Positions 34,219-42,948 of a DNA stretch of 64,000 nucleotides are shown here, in pieces. Source of the stretch: Catellatospora coxensis (GTDB lineage: Bacteria; Actinomycetota; Actinomycetes; Mycobacteriales; Micromonosporaceae); assembly GCF_016862635.1 (NCBI RefSeq), contig NZ_BONI01000004.1, positions 62,001 to 126,000 on the forward strand, in the 5' to 3' direction. Each line of letters begins with the position of its first letter. Positions within the stretch are counted from its first letter, which is position 1. Under the pieces are notes generated by a model. It ran no database searches. It worked only from the letters and a program-made list of their open reading frames with translations, and was not told the DNA's origin. A program made the position numbers and the translations under genes.

Positions 34219-34943
34219 CAGCGCACCGCCTGGGCCAGCGCAGACAGGGCCGACTCCGGCTGCCCGAGCAGCCCCGCGACCGGTCCGGACTCGACCAGCC
34301 GGCCCGCTTCGAGCACCCCGGCCCGGTCGCAGATCCGCTGGACGACACCCAGGTCGTGGGTGATCAGCAGGATGGTCAGGCCGAGCCGCCGGTTGAGGTC
34401 GCGGAGCAGCTGCAGGATCTCGACCGTGGTGTACGGGTCGAGCGCGCTGGTCGCCTCGTCGCACAGCAGCACCGCCGGGTCCGTGGCCAGCGCCCGCGCG
34501 ATGGCGACCCGCTGGCGCTGCCCGCCCGACAGCCGGCCCGGGTGCTCGCCCGCCCGGTCGGCGAGGCCCACCAGGTCGAGCAGCTCGCGGACCCGGCCGG
34601 CCCGTGCGGCGCGGGGCGCCCCGGCCAGTTCCAGCGGCAGCGCCACGTTGCCGGCGACGGTGCGCGCGGACAGCAGGTGGAACTGCTGGAAGATCATGCC
34701 GATGCGGCGGCGCGCGGAGCGCAGCTCGCGCGGGGCGAGCGCGGTCAGGTCCTGCCCCGCCACGCGCACGGTCCCGCTGTCGGGTCGTTCGAGCAGGTTG
34801 ACGGCGCGCAGCAGGGTGCTCTTGCCCGCTCCGCTGCGGCCGACGACGCCGTAGACCTCGCCGGGGGCGACGTGCAGGTCCACGCCGTCGAGGGCGGTGA
34901 CGCCGCCGGGATAGATTTTTCGCAAACGGTGCAATTCGATCAT
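34218..34943 (-). CDS. metN: Methionine ABC transporter ATPase
   Basis: A 241-residue ABC ATPase: Walker [11 protein letters not shown]-loop [13 protein letters not shown], signature [15 protein letters not shown], Walker [14 protein letters not shown] and switch His ITHDLGVV, all in the MetN style. E. coli MetN has a further C-terminal regulatory domain (about 340 residues in total) that binds methionine and inhibits transport; it is absent here, so feedback inhibition at protein level should be missing. That leaves room for control through the leader at 35142-35225. The ATG at 34943 has only a weak, distant GGGAAGAG. Confidence 0.92.
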   Translation of the reverse strand: MIELHRLRKIYPGGVTALDGVDLHVAPGEVYGVVGRSGAGKSTLLRAVNLLERPDSGTVRVAGQDLTALAPRELRSARRRIGMIFQQFHLLSARTVAGNVALPLELAGAPRAARAGRVRELLDLVGLADRAGEHPGRLSGGQRQRVAIARALATDPAVLLCDEATSALDPYTTVEILQLLRDLNRRLGLTILLITHDLGVVQRICDRAGVLEAGRLVESGPVAGLLGQPESALSALAQAVR

Positions 34944-35316
34944 CGCTGGGTACGGCTCTTCCCGGGAACTGACTACTCAGGGTGAGATACGGCCATGACG
35001 GGACGGCCGGAAGGAACCGCGGGCCGACGCCGGACAGGCGCGGACGCGGCAGGCGAGTGGAGACTCACGGGGCAGGTGCGGTCGCGACGGCAACGGTCGC
35101 AGAAGTGCTCGCTTCGGGGCGCGAGCGGACGATGGCCCTCGTCAGCGACACATTCGACACGTACGACGCGGGGCGCCGGCGGCCATCAGGGCCGGGCGCG
35201 CGAAGAACCGCGAAGACGTGGACATGCCCCAGAGCCTAGGGCGGTGGCCGCGTCGAACGCTACCCAGCGTGACGCAGGCAACCGCCTGCCCGCCATGGCT
35301 CGGTTCGAGCATCGCG
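34944..35316 (-). other. metNIQ leader region
   Basis: About 370 bases between metN and the TOPRIM gene. Beyond the short ORF at 35142-35225 I see small stems (GCTCGC/GCGAGC; GCGAC/GTCGC) and no SAM riboswitch core. A second frame over 35050-35110 reads Cys-rich (CDRCRRDRTC) but has no usable start. Confidence 0.45.
35142..35225 (-). CDS. Leaderless short ORF upstream of metNIQ, probable sulfur amino acid attenuator peptide
   Basis: A 27-codon ORF on the minus strand. It begins MSTSSRFFARPA and ends RRTCRMCR-stop, so Cys-Arg-Met-Cys lies just before the terminator codon. A TAGGCT -10 box (plus-strand 35233-35238) stands exactly seven bases before the ATG, the spacing of leaderless genes in this window. 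About 20 bases after the stop, GCTCGC and GCGAGC can pair. Cys-rich leaderless ORFs act as cysteine-responsive attenuators of sulfur operons in mycobacteria; I infer the same logic here for methionine uptake. No computation has tested this. Confidence 0.5.
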   Translation of the reverse strand: MSTSSRFFARPALMAAGAPRRTCRMCR

Positions 35317-35985
35317 TCAGGCGGCCTCGCCGACGAGCGCGGCGAGCGGCCGGGGCAGGGCGTCCCGGCTCATCGCCGCCTCGGTGAGCAGGCGCGCGTA
35401 CCGCAGGTTGCGGCGCGAGCCGGCGCGCAGGAACCGCCACATCTGCCGCTCGGCGTCCTGGCCCCGCCAAGCCGGCTGGCTTTGCAACGAGCGGAACGAC
35501 CCCAGATCGCCCTGTGACTCGAACAGCGCTTCGACCTGCGCGGCCCCCACGGCACGGATCAGTTCCTCCTCGAGGTCGTCGACACACACCTCGAACCCGA
35601 GACCCGCCATGTCGGCGCGGGTACGCGGCGATCCGAGTCCCGCGGCGACCAGCGCGCGCCGGAAGATCTCCTCCTCGCGTACGTCACACAGGCCCGACAG
35701 CCGTACCTTGGCGGCCAGCGGGCCCAGTTCGGTCAGGAACCGGCCGATCGCGTGCGCCCCGCCGATCGGCACGATCACGACGCGCTCCGCTTCGAGATCA
35801 CGGCCGAGACCGGCAGCGGCCGTCTCCAGCGCGATCTGGTCGCTGAGCCCTTCCACCAGGACAAGGGCCGCAGCGCCGTCGATTTTCGCCTGGGCGCCGG
35901 CCAGGGCCCGCGTGGTGGCGTCAGGGCCGCTGTCGTATCCGTCGAGCGCCCTGCGGGCCAGCTCACGGCGTTGGGCGAGATCCAT
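35317..35985 (-). CDS. TOPRIM-domain protein (OLD-like, without ATPase)
   Basis: A 222-residue soluble protein. After a short helical lead, AALVLVEGLSDQIALETAAAGLG gives the TOPRIM glutamate (VEG) and RVVIVPIGGAHAIGRFLTEL the following strand; GLCDVREEE holds an acidic pair in the place of the TOPRIM DxD. TOPRIM domains of this OLD type bind Mg2+ and cut nucleic acids or transfer nucleotides; full OLD proteins also have an ABC-type ATPase, which is absent. The ATG at 35985 has CGGAG upstream; the frame further left is non-coding. Function is open: it could be a stand-alone nuclease. Confidence 0.75.
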   Translation of the reverse strand: MDLAQRRELARRALDGYDSGPDATTRALAGAQAKIDGAAALVLVEGLSDQIALETAAAGLGRDLEAERVVIVPIGGAHAIGRFLTELGPLAAKVRLSGLCDVREEEIFRRALVAAGLGSPRTRADMAGLGFEVCVDDLEEELIRAVGAAQVEALFESQGDLGSFRSLQSQPAWRGQDAERQMWRFLRAGSRRNLRYARLLTEAAMSRDALPRPLAALVGEAA

Positions 35986-36078
35986 GGTGGGCTCCGTCGG
36001 GATGGTGATGGTCGGGCCACTCACACGGGCCGTCGAACACTCGGCTGCGAAATCGGCTCGCGGTTCGAGGCCATCGTC

Positions 36079-36573
36079 GTGCAGGCGCACCGAGGCGACA
36101 ACCCAATAACAAGGAACTCCCGTGGGCCCGCGGCGCGACACGTTCTCGCATCGCACGACCTTCCGCGCGCTGTCATCACCATCTTCACTGCAGATGCCGT
36201 ACCCGAGCAGTTGGTGATCCCGTCCGGAGCGCGCCTTGTGCGTTTCGGCCGCTCCAGGGAGGGCGACTTGGTCTGCCTCGCCCTCGATGATCTGTCGATC
36301 TGCGAGGTCGACGCAGAGGCGCACGAGATGCGATCCACGATCAACACGAGCCTGTCGGCCTTCATCGCCTTTCTCGGCGTGTGCGAGAACGGATATCCGT
36401 TCGCGCTGCACGGAGGGGACTACGACGACGACGATGTTTACGACGACCCCGAGAGCCTCGCCGCCGATACCGTGCACAAGGCGTTCGAGGAACTGGACCC
36501 GACGGTGCTCGACTCGGGTCGCTTCTGGGACTGGTTCCTCAGCGACGTCCGCAGCGGTGACCACTGCGACTGA
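36079..36573 (+). CDS. SUKH-4-like immunity-family protein
   Basis: About 164 residues. The pattern ARLVRFGRSREGDLVCLALDDLSICEVDAEAHEMRSTINTSLSAFIAFLGV ... AFEELDPTVLDSGRFWDWFLSDV follows the SUKH-4 family, small actinobacterial proteins thought to neutralise secreted polymorphic toxins. The acidic GGDYDDDDVYDDPES stretch is unusual. The start is uncertain; I chose GTG 36079, which has GAGG eight bases ahead, because upstream residues lose the family pattern. It diverges from the TOPRIM gene. No toxin gene is adjacent. Confidence 0.65.
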   Translation: MQAHRGDNPITRNSRGPAARHVLASHDLPRAVITIFTADAVPEQLVIPSGARLVRFGRSREGDLVCLALDDLSICEVDAEAHEMRSTINTSLSAFIAFLGVCENGYPFALHGGDYDDDDVYDDPESLAADTVHKAFEELDPTVLDSGRFWDWFLSDVRSGDHCD

Positions 36574-36673
36574 TCGCCGTACGGTGAAATTCTCCTCGGG
36601 GCACCGATGAGTTTGCGCCGCTCGACTCGTCAGGGCAGATGTAGACCCATCAGTGAGACACGAGGAGAGCACC

Positions 36674-37504
36674 ATGACCACCACCGAACGGGCCGGCGAC
36701 GCGACGGGCACCGGCCGGTACGCCGAGGTGAACGGCATCAACCTCTACTACGAGACGCACGGCTCCGGGCGGCCGATGATCCTGCTGCACGGCGGGCTCG
36801 GCTCGGGGGAGATGTTCGGGCCGATCCTGCCCGCGCTCGCCGACCACCACCAGGTGATCGCCGTCGACCTGCAGGGTCACGGCCGCACCGCGGACATCGA
36901 CCGCCCCCTCGACGTGCCGCTGATGGCCGACGACATCGCCGCGCTCATCGACCACCTCGGGCTCGACCGCCCGGACCTCGTCGGCTTCTCCCTCGGCGGC
37001 GGGGTCGCCCTGCTGACCGCGATCCGGCACCCGGACAAGGTCGGCCGCGTGGTCTCCGCCTCGGCGAACATCCGCCGCAGCGCGATCTACCCCGACATGC
37101 TCGGACAGCAGGGCCAGGTGAACGCGGCCGCCGCCGAGTTCATGAAGGACACCCCGATGTACGAGCTGTACCAGCGCGTCGCACCGCGCCCGCAGGACTT
37201 CCCGCGGCTGCTCGACAAGATCGGGGAGGCGATGCAGCACGACTTCGACTACACCGAGGAGGTACGCGGCCTGCAGGTGCCGACGCTGATCGTCGCCGCC
37301 GACGCCGACATGGCCCCGCCGAGCCACTTCGTCGAGATCTTCAGCCTGCTCGACGGCGGGCAGCGCGACGGCGGCTGGATGGGCGACGGCCGGCCCAAGG
37401 GCGGCCACGCACTGGCGATCCTGCCCGGCCTGACCCACTACAACATCGTCGACTCGCCGCTGTTCGCGGCGACCACCCTCGCGTTCCTCGACCAGCAGGG
37501 CTGA
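36674..37504 (+). CDS. Alpha/beta hydrolase
   Basis: A 276-residue hydrolase. The oxyanion motif is LLHGGLGSGEMF, the nucleophile elbow GFSLGGG (Ser), the acid probably in IVAADADMAPPS and the His in LPGLTHYNI. The overall plan is that of small esterases and haloperoxidase-like hydrolases. A GAGGAG ribosome site stands seven bases before the ATG at 36674. The gene is flanked by a strong terminator, so it is monocistronic; the substrate is unknown. Confidence 0.87.
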   Translation: MTTTERAGDATGTGRYAEVNGINLYYETHGSGRPMILLHGGLGSGEMFGPILPALADHHQVIAVDLQGHGRTADIDRPLDVPLMADDIAALIDHLGLDRPDLVGFSLGGGVALLTAIRHPDKVGRVVSASANIRRSAIYPDMLGQQGQVNAAAAEFMKDTPMYELYQRVAPRPQDFPRLLDKIGEAMQHDFDYTEEVRGLQVPTLIVAADADMAPPSHFVEIFSLLDGGQRDGGWMGDGRPKGGHALAILPGLTHYNIVDSPLFAATTLAFLDQQG

Positions 37505-37527
37505 CCGGGGACCGCTTCGCCGGCCGC

Positions 37528-37560
37528 CGGGCCCGCGGCGCACGAGCCGCCGCGGGCCCG
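37528..37560. terminator. Bidirectional terminator hairpin, 13-bp GC stem
   Basis: CGGGCCCGCGGCG at 37528-37540 pairs with 37548-37560 around seven bases, between the convergent hydrolase and membrane-protein genes. Confidence 0.75.
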
Positions 37561-37568
37561 CGGACCGG

Positions 37569-38117
37569 TCAGTCGCCGGTGCCCGGCGTCCGGAACCGCA
37601 CCTCGATGGTCACCTTCGCCTGGGGGATCCGCCGCTGCCATTCGTCGCGGATCTCTTCCGCTTCCTCGGAGGACGTGCTGCGGGCCCGGCTGCGGTAGCT
37701 GCCACCCTTGCCGCGCAGTTTCAGTAGCAGCACGGCGTCGCTGGTACGGACGTAGGTGGGGTAGTCCGGGTCGGCGGGCCAGTACGTGCAGATCAGCTCG
37801 ACCCGGACGACATCGTCGGGAGCGACCTGCACCATCCGGCGGGTGACCATGCGGATGTCGAGCGTCGGAGCGGCTCCCTCGGACAGCCGGACCTCGACGA
37901 ACCTCGTGCGGTCCCAGAGCAGGTAGACGGCACCGATGACAAGGACCAGCGCGGCGCCGCCGGCGATGAGTAAGCCGAACAGGCGCTCGCGGCCGCACGT
38001 CGCCACCAGCACGCCCAGGGCTCCGATCGCCGCGGTGATCCCGGCCCGCCGGGCCCAGAGAAGCCAGTTCCGACCCTGGTCGGTGGCTTGCCACAGCAGC
38101 CCATCGGTGATCGTCAT
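37569..38117 (-). CDS. Small membrane protein with two hydrophobic segments
   Basis: A 182-residue protein. Segments near 25-42 and 48-67 are followed by a 110-residue cytosolic domain (VEVRLSEGAAPTLDIRMVTRRMVQVAPDDVVRVELICTYWP), possibly a PH-like beta fold as in the other two small membrane proteins here. I do not recognise the family. The ATG at 38117 has no ribosome site; CATCAT six bases ahead may be a -10 box for a leaderless transcript. Confidence 0.6.
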   Translation of the reverse strand: MTITDGLLWQATDQGRNWLLWARRAGITAAIGALGVLVATCGRERLFGLLIAGGAALVLVIGAVYLLWDRTRFVEVRLSEGAAPTLDIRMVTRRMVQVAPDDVVRVELICTYWPADPDYPTYVRTSDAVLLLKLRGKGGSYRSRARSTSSEEAEEIRDEWQRRIPQAKVTIEVRFRTPGTGD

Positions 38118-38317
38118 GCATCAATGATGGCGAACGCGAGCAGCGTATGCCAGACGCGAGTCCATCAGTGTGACGATCACGGCAGGCAGAGCGGGATTCC
38201 ATTGCGGATGCTCCGTGAGATCATTCCGGCGCAAGCCTGCGTGTACGCCGACCTGGCTGCGACTTCGTCGGTCCATGCCCTGTGCCGCAACCCGCGCTGA
38301 ACATGGCGGGAGCTGGG

Positions 38318-39589
38318 TCAGGTCTGATGCCCGCGGCTGAGCGCCCGCTCAGCGTAGTCGAGCTGAACCCACGCGTGCGACAGATAGCCGTCCTCGTCTC
38401 CCATCCCGCGCAGCAGCGCGAGTGCATTCTCATCGCCGCGTATGGCAAGGCAGGTGGCCGCGTTGACGCGCATCTGCCGTTCGTCGTCACGCATCCGGAC
38501 GTTGAGTACCTCGCGCAGGGCGGGCGTGTCGATCCCGGGGCGGAGGAAGTTCGACGTCGCCGCCGCGCGGACCTCCGGATCCGGATCGCAGGCGAGAACC
38601 AGGAGCGTGTCCAGGATCGGCTGCGGCGGGTCGTCGGCGGGACCACCGACACCGTTGAGCAGCTCGCACGCCACCCGGCCACGCACCTCGGGCCGGTGAT
38701 CCGTGACGAACGGCAGGAACTCGTGCATGATCGCACCGATCTCGCTGAAGCCCGCATAAGCGCCGAGCACGCTGCACAGCGCCTCGGTGTCGGACTCCGC
38801 CGCCATCCGCGACCGGAGCGCCTCCAGCACCACCGCGGCATATGGTTCGTCGGCGATCTCTCCAGCGAAGGTCGAGTAGTGCAACAGCTCGGCGACGAAC
38901 CGGCGCGCCGCCACCCCCTGATCGTCCAGGTGGCCGACTGCCCACCGCGCGGTCTTCTCGGCCGGAAGGCGCATCAGCGCCTGCCGGGACGCCGACCAAT
39001 CGCACGACTCCGGGTCTGCTGACCACAGAGCACGACTCAGTAGGTCTTCCCGTGACACGGCACGGCCCAACGCCTGCTCGAGAACGGTGACGACGGCCCG
39101 GTGCCCCACGAGCACCTCCGCCCGCCGACCGTCGGCGGCGACCAGCCGGATCCGCAACGCCCGCGGCGAATACTCGCCGGTGCAGACGTGGTCACGGAGC
39201 ACCGATACGGCACCGTCGTCCGCCGTCACGAACCTGCGGCGCAGTTCGGCTTCCGGGTCGACGTCGAGCCAGGTACGCGCCGCGTCCAGCGCCCGCGACA
39301 GCGTCTGCTCCGGTGCCGGGTAACGCGACAGCAGGTGTTCCAGCAGTTCGCTGGCTCCGTGCTCGGCCGCCCACAGCACCGGGTCGGTGCCGGCCCAGGG
39401 CCCGGACGGCACGATCTCGCCACCCTCGTAGAGCAGCTGCGCGAACCCCGGGCCGCCTGAGCGAACGACCTCACCGGCCACTACCCGACCGGCGTCCTGC
39501 CACAGATCGTGCTGCGGCATGGCGGACAGCCGGCTGCGGACGGTCGCGAGGTCACCGGCTCGGATCGCATCGATCAGCACCTGGTCCAT
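38318..39589 (-). CDS. Ankyrin-like and HEAT-repeat protein
   Basis: A 423-residue soluble protein. The first 110 residues (VLIDAIRAGDLATVRSRLSAMP ... PVLWAAEHGASELLEHLLSRYP) have an ankyrin-repeat character. The second half (RFVAELLHYSTFAGEIADEPYAAVVLEALRSRM ... VRGRVACELLNGVG ... PEVRAAATSNFL ... RQMRVNAATCLAI) is built of HEAT repeats. It lacks an enzymatic motif and is probably a protein-binding scaffold. The ATG at 39589 has AGGA eight bases ahead. Several HEAT-type genes occur in this window, without obvious relation to each other. Confidence 0.7.
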   Translation of the reverse strand: MDQVLIDAIRAGDLATVRSRLSAMPQHDLWQDAGRVVAGEVVRSGGPGFAQLLYEGGEIVPSGPWAGTDPVLWAAEHGASELLEHLLSRYPAPEQTLSRALDAARTWLDVDPEAELRRRFVTADDGAVSVLRDHVCTGEYSPRALRIRLVAADGRRAEVLVGHRAVVTVLEQALGRAVSREDLLSRALWSADPESCDWSASRQALMRLPAEKTARWAVGHLDDQGVAARRFVAELLHYSTFAGEIADEPYAAVVLEALRSRMAAESDTEALCSVLGAYAGFSEIGAIMHEFLPFVTDHRPEVRGRVACELLNGVGGPADDPPQPILDTLLVLACDPDPEVRAAATSNFLRPGIDTPALREVLNVRMRDDERQMRVNAATCLAIRGDENALALLRGMGDEDGYLSHAWVQLDYAERALSRGHQT

Positions 39590-39676
39590 CCGGTAATCCT
39601 GCACCGCGGCGGCGAATACCGCCGTCCCAAGTCGCAGCGCCACGTCGCCGACCAGACATCCGGCGGCTCGTGCTCT

Positions 39677-39703
39677 TGTTACCTTCCGGCACCCGCTCCC
39701 GTC
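39677..39703 (+). promoter_or_regulatory. Possible ECF-type promoter for the VOC gene
   Basis: TGTTACC (39677-39683) and CGTC (39700-39703) are 16 bases apart, a spacing and composition typical of ECF sigma factors. An ECF sigma gene follows the VOC gene, so self-control is plausible. Confidence 0.4.
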
Positions 39704-39757
39704 ATATGCGCGACGGCCGAGAACACCCCGGCCGCAGCAACGGGACAGGAGACCAGG

Positions 39758-40162
39758 ATGCTGACGAACATCATGTACGTGACGGTGCACGTCACCGATC
39801 AGGACCGCGCTCTGAAGTTCTACACCGAGGGGCTCGGCCTGCAGAAGCGCGTCGACTTTCCGGGTCCGGAGGGACGTTTCCTGACCGTGGGTGTCGGCGA
39901 CAGCCCCGTGGAGATCATCCTCTGGTCGCCCGGGGAGGCAGGCGGGCAGCAGGTCGGCGAGCGGCCGGACGGCGGCCTGGGGTCGCTCTTCCTCGAGTCG
40001 GACGATCTCAGGAAGGACGTCGCGGTGTTTCGCGAGCGGGGCGTGACGTTCGACCGGCCCGAACCGGAGGACTACCCGTTCGGCGTACGCATCGAGGCGG
40101 TCGACCCGGACGGCAACCAGATCGCGCTGCGCCAGCGCCGCCGGGACGGTGCCGACGGCTGA
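39758..40162 (+). CDS. VOC-family (glyoxalase-like) protein
   Basis: A 134-residue protein of the vicinal oxygen chelate fold: MYVTVHVTDQDRALKFYTEGLGLQKRVDFPGPEGRFLTVGVG and PEDYPFGVRIEAVDPDGNQIALRQR. Metal-ligand candidates are His in VTVHVTD and Glu in IRIEAVD-like IEAVDPDGN. Members are dioxygenases, glyoxalases or resistance proteins. GGAGACC precedes the ATG. It is followed after 67 bases by an ECF sigma gene in the same direction, and the two are probably one unit. Confidence 0.85.
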   Translation: MLTNIMYVTVHVTDQDRALKFYTEGLGLQKRVDFPGPEGRFLTVGVGDSPVEIILWSPGEAGGQQVGERPDGGLGSLFLESDDLRKDVAVFRERGVTFDRPEPEDYPFGVRIEAVDPDGNQIALRQRRRDGADG

Positions 40163-40229
40163 CCGCCGTCAGCCGTGCGACGATCAGGCCGTCATGATCC
40201 ACCAGCGAGCAAATAGAGGAAGCCACCGC

Positions 40230-41105
40230 ATGACTGACACCCGCTCGGCGGAACTGCTGGCCGAGGCGTTCGAGGCCCAGCGCGACCGGTTGAGCGCGGT
40301 CGCCTACCGCGTGCTCGGCTCGTACGCCGACGCCGAGGACGTGGTCCAGGAGGCCTGGGTGCGGCTCGCCCGCCAGGACACCACCATCGACAACCTGGCG
40401 GGCTGGCTGACCACGGTGGTCGGCAGGATCAGCCTGGATGTCCTGCGGTCCCGCCGGACCCGCCCCGAGGCGGCCTTCGGGGACGGCCTGCCCGAGCTCG
40501 TGGTGACGGCCGACGACGGCGGCGAGCCGGCGGAGATCGTGGCGCTCGCCGACTCGGTGGGGCTCGCGCTGCTGGTCGTCCTGGACTCGCTCGGGCCCGG
40601 CGAGCGGCTGGCGTTCGTGCTGCACGATCTGTTCGCAGTGCCGTTCACCGAGATCGGCCAGATCCTCGGCAAGTCGGCCGACGCGACGAAGATGATCGCC
40701 AGCCGTGCTCGGCGGAAGGTGCAGGCGGCCGAGCGTCCGAGGACCGTCGCGCGGGAGCAGCGGCAGGTCGCCGATGCCTTCCGGGCGGCGGTCGCGGGCG
40801 GCGATTTCGAGGCGCTGCTGCGGGTGCTCGACCCGGACGTGAGGCTGACCGTCGACATTCCGGGTGAGGTGGTCGTCACCATCGGCGCCACCAGGGTCGC
40901 GGCCGGCGCGCGGACGGTCGCCGGTACGGTCGTACGTCAGCGCGCGGTGCTGGTGAACGGCCGCCCCGGGTACGTCGCATGGCGTGCGGACGGAACTCCG
41001 CTCTCGATCATCTCGTTCACGGTCGACGACGGCCGGATCACCGCCATCGCGATCGTGGCCGATCCCGCGCGGCTCGCCTCGATGCATCTGCCGGCGCCTG
41101 TGTGA
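40230..41105 (+). CDS. SigJ-like ECF sigma factor with SnoaL-type C-terminal domain
   Basis: A 291-residue sigma factor. Region 2 is FEAQRDRLSAVAYRVLGSYADAEDVVQEAWVRLARQ and region 4 LGPGERLAFVLHDLFAVPFTEIGQILGKSADATKMIASRARRKVQ. A SnoaL-like domain (FRAAVAGGDFEALLRVLDPDVRLTVDIPG ...) follows from about residue 175. It lacks the WLPEPL linker of ECF41, so it belongs to a related SnoaL-bearing group. The ATG at 40230 has AGAGGA upstream. It probably regulates the VOC gene just before it and further genes elsewhere. Confidence 0.87.
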   Translation: MTDTRSAELLAEAFEAQRDRLSAVAYRVLGSYADAEDVVQEAWVRLARQDTTIDNLAGWLTTVVGRISLDVLRSRRTRPEAAFGDGLPELVVTADDGGEPAEIVALADSVGLALLVVLDSLGPGERLAFVLHDLFAVPFTEIGQILGKSADATKMIASRARRKVQAAERPRTVAREQRQVADAFRAAVAGGDFEALLRVLDPDVRLTVDIPGEVVVTIGATRVAAGARTVAGTVVRQRAVLVNGRPGYVAWRADGTPLSIISFTVDDGRITAIAIVADPARLASMHLPAPV

Positions 41106-41111
41106 GTCGAA

Positions 41112-41126
41112 CCGCCGTTTCGGCGG
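41112..41126 (+). terminator. Short GC hairpin followed by CTTTCT
   Basis: CCGCCG-TTT-CGGCGG at 41112-41126 followed by CTTTCT is a classical intrinsic terminator right after the sigma factor stop. Confidence 0.7.
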
Positions 41127-41138
41127 CTTTCTCAAAAC

Positions 41139-41182
41139 CTATCGCAGTATCAAAACCTCAATGAGTTTTGATACTGCGATAG
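41139..41182. repeat. 18-bp perfect inverted repeat including the 3' end of the TetR gene
   Basis: 41139-41156 and 41165-41182 are exact complements. The right arm encodes the last codons of the TetR-HTH protein (YRSIKT), and the left arm is an inverted copy of those codons outside the gene. It may act as the terminator for the leftward gene. Confidence 0.75.
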
Positions 41183-41886
41183 ACCGTGGCCCGGGAGACG
41201 CCGAACCGCTGCGCCAGCTCGTCGACCCCCAGGCCGCCGGTTTCCCGCAGGCGGCGGATCTCGGCGGCATCCTCTTCGGTCAGTGCCGCCGGACGCCCGC
41301 CCGCCCGGTGGTGCGAACGCTGTGCCGCGACCGGTTCCGAGGCGTGGTCGCCGATGGGGCCGTCGGCCGCCAGGAGGGTGCGCGCGCCTTCGAGGATCAG
41401 CTTGCGCAATCGCGCCGGTGGCACCTCGTGGAAGATCACCACTGGATCGGCGAGCCCGGCGACGACCTGCGCCGCGCGTACGCGTTCGGCCAGACCTGGT
41501 CGCGGTCCGCTCACCAGCGTGTTGGTCAGCGCGATCGCGGCCTTGAAGCGGTCGGCGACCGGTTCCTGCACGAGCAGGGTCATGTCCCGGACGAGCATGA
41601 GCAGCGTGTCCCGGTGCCGCAGGTGCACGTCGAGGAAGGCCTCGATCGCACGCCAGCGCACGGTTTCCGGGTCGTCGGCGGTCTCGACGGCGCTCAGGGC
41701 CTGCTCGAGTTCGTCGAGTACCGGGGCGGTCAGCTCGCGGAGCAGGTCTTCCTTGGCGGCGAAGTGGTAGTAGAGCGCGGCCTTCGTGATGCCTACGCGG
41801 TCGGCGATCTCCTGCATCGACGTCGCCCGGTAACCGCGTTCGGCGAAGAGCGTCGCCGCCACGGCCATGATCCGCTGTCTCGTCAC
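41158..41886 (-). CDS. TetR-family regulator with an extra C-terminal HTH
   Basis: A 242-residue regulator. The TetR DNA-binding domain is at residues 1-55 ([48 protein letters not shown]). A ligand-binding core follows to about 190. The last 45 residues ([44 protein letters not shown]) are a second HTH like that at the C-terminus of Hin-type resolvases, an unusual addition. The GTG at 41886 is beside the operator at 41892-41910 and a divergent hydrolase gene, the likely target. Confidence 0.85.
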   Translation of the reverse strand: MTRQRIMAVAATLFAERGYRATSMQEIADRVGITKAALYYHFAAKEDLLRELTAPVLDELEQALSAVETADDPETVRWRAIEAFLDVHLRHRDTLLMLVRDMTLLVQEPVADRFKAAIALTNTLVSGPRPGLAERVRAAQVVAGLADPVVIFHEVPPARLRKLILEGARTLLAADGPIGDHASEPVAAQRSHHRAGGRPAALTEEDAAEIRRLRETGGLGVDELAQRFGVSRATVYRSIKTH

Positions 41887-41891
41887 GCTGC

Positions 41892-41910
41892 TACCTACCT
41901 TTGGTAAGTA
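41892..41910. promoter_or_regulatory. TetR-type operator between divergent genes
   Basis: TACCTACC-TTT-GGTAAGTA is an inverted repeat with one mismatch in the 45-base gap between the TetR gene and the hydrolase gene. TACCAT at 41919-41924 is the hydrolase's -10 box, seven bases before its ATG. Confidence 0.65.
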
Positions 41911-41931
41911 AATGTTGTTACCATCCCGACC

Positions 41932-42858
41932 ATGGGTAAGTTTACGAGGCTCGACGTGTCTTTCGCGAGTGATCGTGGCCTGCGCTCCGGGCGTCTTCAC
42001 CGGCCGGACAGCCCGCATCCCGTGCCGTGCGTCGTGATGTGCGCGGGCTTCGGCAGCACGATGGACCGGCTGTTCCCCTGGGCCGAGGCGTACGCCGGTG
42101 CCGGGCTGGCGGCGCTGGTGTTCGACTACGGAAGCTTCGGACGCAGCGAAGGCGAACCCCGTCAGATCGTCGACCTCGACCGGCAGCGGGCCGACATCAA
42201 GGCAGCGGTGGCCTGGGCCCGTGCCGCCGAGGGCATCGCCGCCGGCCGCATCGTCCTGTGGGGGAACTCGCTCGGCGGTGCCCATGCCGTCACCGTCGCG
42301 GCCGACGATCCGCAGATCGCAGCCGTCGTGGCGCAGATCCCGTTCAACGGCTTCCCGCGCCGCGTCGAAGGACGGTCGACGGCGCAGACGCTGCGCCTGC
42401 TCGCGGCCATCGTCGGGGACGCGCTGCGGGGCAGGCTCGGTCTGTCCGCGCGCTACATCCCGCTCGTCGCCGCGCCGGGTGAGCTGGCGATCACCAACGC
42501 GGCCGAGGCGGAAGACCACATCAACGCGCTCTCCGGCGGGGACACCGGCTGGCGCAACCTGGTAGCGCCCCGCGGCATCCTGCAGATGATGCGCTACCAC
42601 CCGGCGCCGGCGGCCGCGCGGCTGACGGTGCCGCTACTGGTGTGCCTCGCGACCGACGACGCGGAGACGCCCGTGGAGCTGGGCCGCCGGCTCGCCGACC
42701 GCGCGCCGCGGGGCACCCTGAAGCTGTATCCGGGCACCCACTTCTCCTTCTACACCGACGCGCGGACCCGGCAGGCCGTCGCCGCGGACCAGATCGCTTT
42801 TCTGCACGACGTGCTCGCCCCGGCCGAGCAGGAGCACCGGCATCCCGGACACGCCTGA
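41932..42858 (+). CDS. Alpha/beta hydrolase (dienelactone hydrolase/peptidase-like)
   Basis: A 308-residue soluble hydrolase. [41 protein letters not shown] forms the N-terminal core; the nucleophile elbow is [11 protein letters not shown]; the acid is likely in [12 protein letters not shown] and the catalytic His in YPGTHFSFY. Members hydrolyse esters or peptides. It is leaderless (TACCAT, seven bases, ATG) and divergent from a TetR regulator that very probably represses it and senses its substrate or a related compound. Confidence 0.87.
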   Translation: MGKFTRLDVSFASDRGLRSGRLHRPDSPHPVPCVVMCAGFGSTMDRLFPWAEAYAGAGLAALVFDYGSFGRSEGEPRQIVDLDRQRADIKAAVAWARAAEGIAAGRIVLWGNSLGGAHAVTVAADDPQIAAVVAQIPFNGFPRRVEGRSTAQTLRLLAAIVGDALRGRLGLSARYIPLVAAPGELAITNAAEAEDHINALSGGDTGWRNLVAPRGILQMMRYHPAPAAARLTVPLLVCLATDDAETPVELGRRLADRAPRGTLKLYPGTHFSFYTDARTRQAVAADQIAFLHDVLAPAEQEHRHPGHA

Positions 42859-42948
42859 CCTTCCTGAGAGTCACCGCAGCCGTCACGCGGGTGCGAACAT
42901 CCACAAGCGATACTCCACCCGGACAGACGAGCGTCCCGAGGAGAGACA

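Noticed and set aside
31688-34348. 886-codon minus-strand ORF across LLM, metQ and metI
   Set aside because: Spans three well-supported genes in other frames and shows no coherent domain.
35050-35110. Cys-rich reading frame (CDRCRRDRTC) downstream of the metN leader ORF
   Set aside because: No ATG, GTG or TTG start in reach; different frame from the leader ORF; probably chance.
34944-35316. SAM riboswitch or T-box before metNIQ
   Set aside because: I looked for the conserved SAM-I/SAM-IV cores and a T-box sequence and found none; the short ORF explains the region better.
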